A stretch of 64,000 bases of DNA from positions 2,036,001 through 2,100,000 of the forward strand of contig CP073261.1 in assembly GCA_019739335.1 (NCBI GenBank). Direction: 5' to 3'. Source of the DNA: Erythrobacter sp. Lineage in GTDB: Bacteria; Pseudomonadota; Alphaproteobacteria; Sphingomonadales; Sphingomonadaceae. Under the pieces are notes generated by a model that ran no database searches, had not been told where the DNA came from, and saw nothing but the letters and a program-made list of their open reading frames with translations. This document shows positions 58,303 to 64,000 of the stretch, piece by piece. The translations under genes were made by a program, and so were the position numbers. Each line of letters starts with the position of its first letter. Within the stretch, counting starts at the first letter, position 1.

Positions 58303-60291
58303 ATGTCTGTTCGTAACGATACCCTGTTCGCCGCCACCCTGCTCACCGGAACCGCGGCAGCCGCGCTGCTGCTCGCACCACAAGAAGCCTTGGCCGAAGA
58401 CTGCCTGCTCGACCGCGACAATGATGGGGTGGTCGATGCCGGTACGGACAATGACGGCGGTGCCAACAGCGGCAATGGTGACAGTCGCCTGGCCTGTGGG
58501 GTGAATGCCAGCGCGGTTGGTTCTTATACAGTGGCGGTGGGCACCAACGCCTTTACTGAGGATGATGGGGCGATTGCTATAGGTTATATCGCAACTGCAA
58601 CTGGATTTCAGTCGATTGCCATTGGTGGTGATGGAGACCCATTCTTCATCAACCCGACCCTTGCCAGTGGCAGCAACTCGATCGCAATCGGTTCTGGAGC
58701 CGCAGCCATGGGGCCATCCAGCTTCGCAGCAGGAGACCAAGCAACAGCTGCGGGTGAAGGCAGTATCTCCTTGGGAGGATCGACCTACACCGGCGATCTT
58801 GCCATCGCAATTGGGGTACTGGCGGAGGCGGCTGGTATCAGCTCCATAGCGATTGGCTACTCTGCTTTTGCTACGGGGAATGGCTCGCTGGCGATTGGTG
58901 AGAATTCTTCAGCTAACAGCGGCCAGTCGGTTGCGATCGGCGATGATAGTTTCGCTTCTACCAACTCGGTGGGGCTGGGAGTTGAGGCCAATGCCGCTGC
59001 CTTGGAGGCGACCGCGATCGGCCACGGCGCCCAAGCGACGGGTGAGATCTCGGTTGCACTCGGCAAATCGTCGAGCGCAGGTGAACGCGCAACAGCTCTT
59101 GGTGGTGGGGCCGCTGCAAGCGGCGCTCGCTCGCTGGCAGTTGGGTTCACTTCTGCCGCATCGGGTGAGGAAGCCATTGGGCAGGGCTGGAACGCCAGTG
59201 CCAGCGGACTTCGCAGTCTTGCCTTAGGCACGCAGTCGATTGCTAACAGCGGCAATGCCGTCGCTATCGGCGGCTCATCGCGAGCGACCGCCATCGGTGC
59301 CATCGCCGTTGGCGGTGACGGGGCTGATGATCTGGCGCTGGGCGCGCAGGCCACCGGGGCGCAATCCATCGCCCTTGGCGTCGATGCCGAGGCGCTGGCG
59401 GAGGACGCCACCGCGATCGGGCGCGATGCGCTCGTTACCGGCCTGCGCAGCGTGGCGCTGGGCAATGCGGTGGAAGTGACCAACAACAATGCCACTGCCG
59501 TCGGCGCCTCTGCCGGGGCCACCGGCCTGTCCGGCTCGGCCTTTGGCGCGCTGGCGCGGGCCGATGCCCAGAATGCGACGGCCGTGGGCCGGTCGACCGA
59601 TGTCACCGGGATCAGCGGGACGGCGGTGGGCTTTTCTTCCACCGTTTCCGGAACCCGCGGCACGGCGGTGGGTGCCGGAGCCAGTGCCTCCGCCACCCGC
59701 GGCACCGCGGTAGGCGACAGCGCGGTGGCGGACCAGGTGCAATCGACCGCAGTGGGCTATCTCGCCAATACCACGGCCGCCAACCAGGTGATGATCGGCG
59801 GAACCGGATCGAGCGTTGCCATCGGCGACATCATGGCCTCGGACGCTGTGCAGGTGGGCGAGGAACAGGTCGTCACTATCGACAGCGCCGGTACGCTGGG
59901 TGTCTCGAACGTGGCCAGTGCCGCCAGCGTCGCCAATGTCCGGGTCAGCGTCGATTACCTCGCTGCAGTGACAGATGCACAGTTCAGTGCCCTATCGGGC
60001 CGTGTCGGCGGACTGGAAAGCGGGCTTGTTGCCACCAATTTCCGGCTGGACGAGATGAATGAGCAATTGAGCGGCGGGATTGCGGCGGCAATGGCCCTGG
60101 GTGCCACGACGATTGTTCCCGGGCGCGCGGTTTCGGTGACGGTGGCGGGCGCGACCTATGGCGGCGAGCAGGGTTACTCTGCCCAGTTAACCGGGCGCGT
60201 AAGCGACAGCGTCTATGTTTCGGCTGGTGTCGCCGGGAACACCGGTGACGGAGAAATGGGCGCGCGAGTGGCGGCAAGCTTCGGGTTCTGA
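58303..60291 (+). CDS. Trimeric autotransporter adhesin (YadA-like)
   Basis: 662 residues. A signal peptide (residues ~1-30, LLLAPQEALA) precedes a short Asp-rich calcium-loop-like segment (DRDNDGVVDAGTDNDGG). Then come ~30 head repeats of the Hep_Hag/YadA type (AVGxNAxAxGxxSIAIG, for example SIAIGSGAAAMGPSSFAAGD) from about residue 60 to 510. A short coiled-coil neck (LSGRVGGLESGLVATNFRLD) leads to the C-terminal four-strand YadA anchor, ending RVAASFGF. The protein should trimerise in the outer membrane and bind surfaces or cells. It is divergent from the serralysin gene and convergent with putR. Confidence 0.92.
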   Translation: MSVRNDTLFAATLLTGTAAAALLLAPQEALAEDCLLDRDNDGVVDAGTDNDGGANSGNGDSRLACGVNASAVGSYTVAVGTNAFTEDDGAIAIGYIATATGFQSIAIGGDGDPFFINPTLASGSNSIAIGSGAAAMGPSSFAAGDQATAAGEGSISLGGSTYTGDLAIAIGVLAEAAGISSIAIGYSAFATGNGSLAIGENSSANSGQSVAIGDDSFASTNSVGLGVEANAAALEATAIGHGAQATGEISVALGKSSSAGERATALGGGAAASGARSLAVGFTSAASGEEAIGQGWNASASGLRSLALGTQSIANSGNAVAIGGSSRATAIGAIAVGGDGADDLALGAQATGAQSIALGVDAEALAEDATAIGRDALVTGLRSVALGNAVEVTNNNATAVGASAGATGLSGSAFGALARADAQNATAVGRSTDVTGISGTAVGFSSTVSGTRGTAVGAGASASATRGTAVGDSAVADQVQSTAVGYLANTTAANQVMIGGTGSSVAIGDIMASDAVQVGEEQVVTIDSAGTLGVSNVASAASVANVRVSVDYLAAVTDAQFSALSGRVGGLESGLVATNFRLDEMNEQLSGGIAAAMALGATTIVPGRAVSVTVAGATYGGEQGYSAQLTGRVSDSVYVSAGVAGNTGDGEMGARVAASFGF

Positions 60292-60299
60292 GCCTCTGC

Positions 60300-60752
60300 C
60301 TAACCGCTGGCCTCCCGCACCGTTTCCATCGCTACAAAGGTGGAGGTACTGGCGACGAAGGGAAGTTCTGAAATCCGCTCCCCCAGCACTTCGCGATACT
60401 TGCGGATGTCTGCCGTGCGGACTTTCAGCAGGTAATCGAAGCTGCTGGCGATCATGTGGCATTCCTCGACTTCGGGAATGCGGCGCACGGCGGCGTTGAA
60501 CTGGGCCAGCGCCGCCTCGCGGGTGTCGGACAGCTTTACCTCGGTGAAGGCGACATGGTTCAGCCCGAGCTTCTGCGGATCGACCATTGCCCGAAAGCCG
60601 GTGATGACGCCTGCCACCAGCATCCGCTTCACCCGTAACTGGCACGGAGTCTTGGAAAGGCCGACGCGGCTGGCCAGATTGGTCATCGTCATCCGCCCGT
60701 CTTCACGCAGGGCGGCGAGAATCTTCCGATCGAAGGAATCCAGTTCGACCAT
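60300..60752 (-). CDS. putR: Lrp/AsnC family regulator, probable PutR
   Basis: 150 residues from ATG 60752 (MVELDSFDRKILAALREDGR), with GAGG close upstream; the TTG at 60770 is not needed. The N-terminal HTH (TMTNLASRVGLSKTPCQLRV) and the C-terminal RAM ligand domain (EVEECHMIASSFDYLLKVRT) are complete. It is divergent from putA, 116 bp apart, which is the alphaproteobacterial PutR arrangement: PutR activates putA in response to proline. The name rests on the position. Confidence 0.85.
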   Translation of the reverse strand: MVELDSFDRKILAALREDGRMTMTNLASRVGLSKTPCQLRVKRMLVAGVITGFRAMVDPQKLGLNHVAFTEVKLSDTREAALAQFNAAVRRIPEVEECHMIASSFDYLLKVRTADIRKYREVLGERISELPFVASTSTFVAMETVREASG

Positions 60753-60868
60753 AGGCACCTCGAATGGCAAGCGATTCCCCTAATTCAGTGGCAAAGAACA
60801 GTCAAAAGATAATGAAATCGGGGCAAAATTGGCCGGACTGGCGGATCGCAAAGGCGTAATATCCGGCG

Positions 60869-63800
60869 ATGAGCACGCCCGTACCCTTCGCCGCTTTTGC
60901 CCCACCGATCCGTCCGCAATCGCCATTGCGGCAGGCGATCACCGCAGCCTATCGTCGCAGCGAGCAGGAAGCCGTCGCGCCCTTGATCCCGGCGGCGAGA
61001 TTGACCGAAACGATGCAAGCGGAGGTACGTGCTACCGCGCGCCAGCTTATCACGGGCCTGCGCGCCAACGCGGACAGCGGCGGAGTGAATGCGCTGGTGC
61101 AGGAATATTCGCTGTCCAGCCAGGAAGGCGTGGCGCTGATGTGCCTTGCTGAAGCGCTGCTGCGGATCCCCGATGTGGCCACCCGAGATGCGTTGATCCG
61201 CGACAAGATCGGCCCCGGCGACTGGGCGGCGCACCTGGGGCAGGGCCGCTCGCTGTTCCTCAACGCCGCGACCTGGGGGCTGGTGGTCACCGGCAAGCTG
61301 GTGGAGAACGTCGACGACACCGGGCTGTCGGCGGCGCTGACGCGGCTGGTGGCGCGGGTGGGCGAACCGGTGATCCGTCGCGGCGTCGACATGGCGATGC
61401 GGATGATGGGCGAGCAATTCGTCGCTGCCGAGACAATTGCCGAAGCCCTGCGCCGCGCGGGGCGGGCTGAGGCCAAAGGCTTCACCTACAGTTATGACAT
61501 GCTTGGCGAAGCGGCGGTGACGGCGGCGGATGCCGCGCGCTATTATGACGATTATGAGCAGGCGATCCATGCCATCGGCGCGGCCTCAGCCGGTCGCGGG
61601 ATATATGCGGGGCCGGGAATCTCGATCAAGCTTTCCGCGCTGCACCCGCGCTATGCGCGCAGCCAGGCTAACCGGGCGATGGGAGAGCTGTTGCCGCGGG
61701 TGAAATCGCTGGCCCTGCTGGCGAAGGGCTACGACATCGGCCTGAACATCGATGCCGAGGAAGCCGACCGGCTCGAACTGTCGCTCGACCTGATCGAGAG
61801 CCTCGCGCTCGATTCCGATCTGGCAGGATGGAACGGGCTGGGCGTAGTCTTGCAGGCCTATGGCAAGCGCTGCCCCTTCGTCATCGACTGGATTATCGAT
61901 CTGGCCCAGCGTGCCGATCGGCGGATCATGGTGCGGCTGGCCAAGGGCGCCTACTGGGATGCCGAGATCAAGCGTGCACAGGTTGACGGGCTGGCGGACT
62001 TTCCGGTCTATACCCGCAAGGTCCACACCGACATTTCCTATGTCGCCTGCGCCCGCAAGTTGCTGGCAGCGCGCGAGCACGTGTTCCCGCAATTCGCTAC
62101 TCACAATGCGCAAACGCTGGCGACGATCTATCATCTGGCGGGGCCGGAATTCGCCCTTGGTGACTGGGAATTCCAGTGCCTGCACGGCATGGGCGAACCG
62201 CTGTACGAGCAGGTCGTCGGGCCGGATCGGCTCAATCGCCCGTGCCGGATCTATGCGCCGGTCGGCTCGCACGAAACGCTGCTTGCCTACCTGGTGCGGC
62301 GCTTGCTGGAAAACGGCGCGAATTCTTCCTTCGTCAACCGCATCAGTGATCCGGCGGTCTCGGTAGACGACCTGGTGGGCGATCCGCTGGCGCAGGCGGG
62401 TGACGAGCTCGGCAAGATGCACGCGGATATCGCGCTGCCAGCTAATATTTACGGTGAACGGCGCAATTCAGCCGGGCTGGACCTGTCCAACGAGACCACG
62501 CTGGCGAGCCTGTCGCAAGCGTTGGAAGCGAGCGCGACGATGGACTGGACCGCTTCGTTTGCTGCTGCCCAGGGCCACGACTGGCAGGCTGTCACCAATC
62601 CCGCCGACCACCGCGAAGTGGTGGGCAAAGTCGCCTTCGCTAGCACTGTGGAAGTGCATCAGGCCGCAGTGATCGCTGCCGAAGCTGCCGAGGAATGGGC
62701 CGCAACCACACCCGCCATGCGCGCCGTCATGCTCGAAAAGGCGGCCGATGCACTGGAAGCGCGGATGCCCCACTTGCTCGGGTTGATCATGCGCGAGGCA
62801 GGCAAATCGCTACCCAATGCCATTGCCGAAGTGCGCGAGGCGGTGGATTTCCTGCGCTATTATGCCGCCGAAGCGCAAAAGCTGTTCGATGAGCGCACCG
62901 CACCGCTCGGCCCCATTGTGTGCATCTCGCCGTGGAACTTCCCGCTGGCGATATTCACCGGCCAGATCGCTGCCGCGCTGGCGGCGGGGAACACCGTGCT
63001 TGCCAAGCCTGCCGAGGAAACCCCGTTGATCGCGGCGGAAGCGGTGCGAATCCTCCACGAAGCCGGGGTGCCGGCAGATGTGCTCCAGTTCGTCCCTGGC
63101 GATGGCGCTATCGGCGCGGCGCTGGTAGCGGCACCGCAGGTGGCGGGGGTGATGTTCACCGGATCGACCGAAGTCGCCAAGGCCATCCAGCGGCAATTGT
63201 CCACCCGACTGGGCGCGCACGGCGGCCCGATCCCGCTGATCGCCGAAACCGGCGGGCAGAACGCGATGATCGTCGACAGTTCGGCGCTCACCGAACAGGT
63301 GGTGGCAGACGTCATCGCCTCCGCCTTCGACAGCGCCGGCCAACGCTGCTCGGCGTTGCGGGTACTGTGCCTGCAGGAAGACATCGCCGACCGCACGCTG
63401 ACGATGCTCAAGGGAGCAATGGCAGAACTGCGGGTCGGTAACACGGATCGGCTGGCGGTCGACATCGGCCCGGTCATCACCGCCGACGCGCAGCAGGGAA
63501 TCGCCGCGCATATCGAAGCCATGCGCGCCAAAGGTTTTGCCGTGCATCAGCTCGCGCTGGCACCGGAAACTGCGCATGGGACTTTCATCCCCCCGACCAT
63601 CATCGAGATCGCCAGCATCGCCGACCTCTCGCGCGAAGTGTTCGGCCCGGTGCTGCACGTGGTGCGCTTTGCCCGCGAGGGGCTGGAGCACCTGATCGAC
63701 GAGATCAACGCTACCGGCTACGGCCTCACCTTCGGGCTGCATACGCGGCTGGAGGAGACGATTGCCCACGTCAGCAGCAGGATCGCGGTCGGCAATATCT

Positions 63801-64000
63801 ACATCAACCGCAACACCATCGGCGCGGTGGTCGGGGTGCAGCCGTTCGGCGGGCGGGGCCTGTCGGGCACCGGGCCCAAGGCGGGCGGGCCGCTCTATCT
63901 GCGGCGGCTGGTGACCGATCCGGCACCGCGCCCGGCAATGGCGGGGCATCAGGCCGATGCCGCGCTTACGGTCTTTGCACAGTGGCTCGACAGCCAGGGC
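60869..64000 (+). CDS. putA: Bifunctional proline dehydrogenase / glutamate semialdehyde dehydrogenase PutA (3' end outside window)
   Basis: 1044 codons are present and the gene runs off the right edge. From ATG 60869 (MSTPVPFAAFAPPIRPQSPL): an alpha-helical arm, the FAD proline dehydrogenase barrel (YDMLGEAAVTAADAARYYDD, GISIKLSALHPRYARSQANR, VRLAKGAYWDAEIKRAQ, ARKLLAAREHVFPQFATHNA), and the NAD aldehyde dehydrogenase. The latter shows PWNFPLAIFTGQ, FTGSTEVAKAI, general base Glu in IAETGGQNAMIV and catalytic Cys in DSAGQRCSALRVL. The enzyme converts proline to glutamate with substrate channelling. No N-terminal DNA-binding RHH domain is present, which fits regulation by the separate putR. 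Confidence 0.96.
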   Translation, partial: MSTPVPFAAFAPPIRPQSPLRQAITAAYRRSEQEAVAPLIPAARLTETMQAEVRATARQLITGLRANADSGGVNALVQEYSLSSQEGVALMCLAEALLRIPDVATRDALIRDKIGPGDWAAHLGQGRSLFLNAATWGLVVTGKLVENVDDTGLSAALTRLVARVGEPVIRRGVDMAMRMMGEQFVAAETIAEALRRAGRAEAKGFTYSYDMLGEAAVTAADAARYYDDYEQAIHAIGAASAGRGIYAGPGISIKLSALHPRYARSQANRAMGELLPRVKSLALLAKGYDIGLNIDAEEADRLELSLDLIESLALDSDLAGWNGLGVVLQAYGKRCPFVIDWIIDLAQRADRRIMVRLAKGAYWDAEIKRAQVDGLADFPVYTRKVHTDISYVACARKLLAAREHVFPQFATHNAQTLATIYHLAGPEFALGDWEFQCLHGMGEPLYEQVVGPDRLNRPCRIYAPVGSHETLLAYLVRRLLENGANSSFVNRISDPAVSVDDLVGDPLAQAGDELGKMHADIALPANIYGERRNSAGLDLSNETTLASLSQALEASATMDWTASFAAAQGHDWQAVTNPADHREVVGKVAFASTVEVHQAAVIAAEAAEEWAATTPAMRAVMLEKAADALEARMPHLLGLIMREAGKSLPNAIAEVREAVDFLRYYAAEAQKLFDERTAPLGPIVCISPWNFPLAIFTGQIAAALAAGNTVLAKPAEETPLIAAEAVRILHEAGVPADVLQFVPGDGAIGAALVAAPQVAGVMFTGSTEVAKAIQRQLSTRLGAHGGPIPLIAETGGQNAMIVDSSALTEQVVADVIASAFDSAGQRCSALRVLCLQEDIADRTLTMLKGAMAELRVGNTDRLAVDIGPVITADAQQGIAAHIEAMRAKGFAVHQLALAPETAHGTFIPPTIIEIASIADLSREVFGPVLHVVRFAREGLEHLIDEINATGYGLTFGLHTRLEETIAHVSSRIAVGNIYINRNTIGAVVGVQPFGGRGLSGTGPKAGGPLYLRRLVTDPAPRPAMAGHQADAALTVFAQWLDSQG

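Overview
The window is GC-rich chromosomal DNA of an alphaproteobacterium, most likely of the Sphingomonadales (Erythrobacteraceae or Sphingomonadaceae type). The reasons are a GcrA cell-cycle regulator, the site-2 protease/truB/rpsO/pnp block, many Tat-exported enzymes and TonB- and PhoD-type nutrient systems, and the general look of the proteins. This placement is inference from gene content; no rRNA is present.

Layout. 1-13.4 kb is mostly housekeeping: AbgT transporter (cut by the window edge), site-2 protease, truB, rpsO, pnp, a spermidine-synthase-like protein, a methyltransferase, DUF1993, an MFS carrier, a LuxR solo, gcrA, an ABC-2 permease and hspQ, then tRNA-Ser(CGA). 13.7-20 kb is accessory. 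An intact IS6-family element is followed by a tightly overlapping five-gene operon of exported enzymes that resembles a periplasmic 3-keto-glycoside pathway (two TIM-barrel isomerase/lyase-like proteins, a DUF1080 hydrolase, and a GMC oxidoreductase with its Tat-carrying small subunit). It ends in a truncated gene and an IS6 remnant. 20.3-24.3 kb is a compact ECF sigma/anti-sigma locus. Three exported-protein genes there (a small helical protein, an S8 protease and a PRC-barrel-like protein) each have the same bipartite promoter, TTAAAC-N13-CGTTTC. The copy between the sigma gene and the protease gene also reads as a promoter in the opposite direction. 24.5-27.3 kb carries a GH9 cellulase-family enzyme with a LacI-type operator, then an integrase remnant.

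27.4-40.5 kb holds a lipoprotein, a 1245-residue RTX protein, an OmpA-like lipoprotein coupled to a CPA1 antiporter, IS and methionine-synthesis gene debris, and a small OsmC/diiron-protein operon. That operon faces a BTAD-regulator/alpha-beta-hydrolase fusion across an intergenic region with three 12-bp tandem repeats. A second, nonsense-mutated IS6 copy and a DUF3489 gene follow. 41-47 kb is a TonB receptor plus two PhoD phosphatases, probably a phosphate-scavenging unit. 47-52 kb is a lipid block: phosphatidylserine decarboxylase, class III aminotransferase, DUF962/Mpo1-like membrane protein, phospholipid N-methyltransferase and lysophospholipase-like hydrolase.

A third IS6 copy (frameshifted, first catalytic Asp replaced) precedes a RoxA-type oxygenase, a serralysin-type RTX metalloprotease, a trimeric autotransporter adhesin, and putR/putA (putA runs off the end). 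The most striking large-scale feature is a direct repeat of about 1251 bp, identical except for one base as far as I could read it. It encodes the last ~416 residues of both RTX proteins, 26.4 kb apart.
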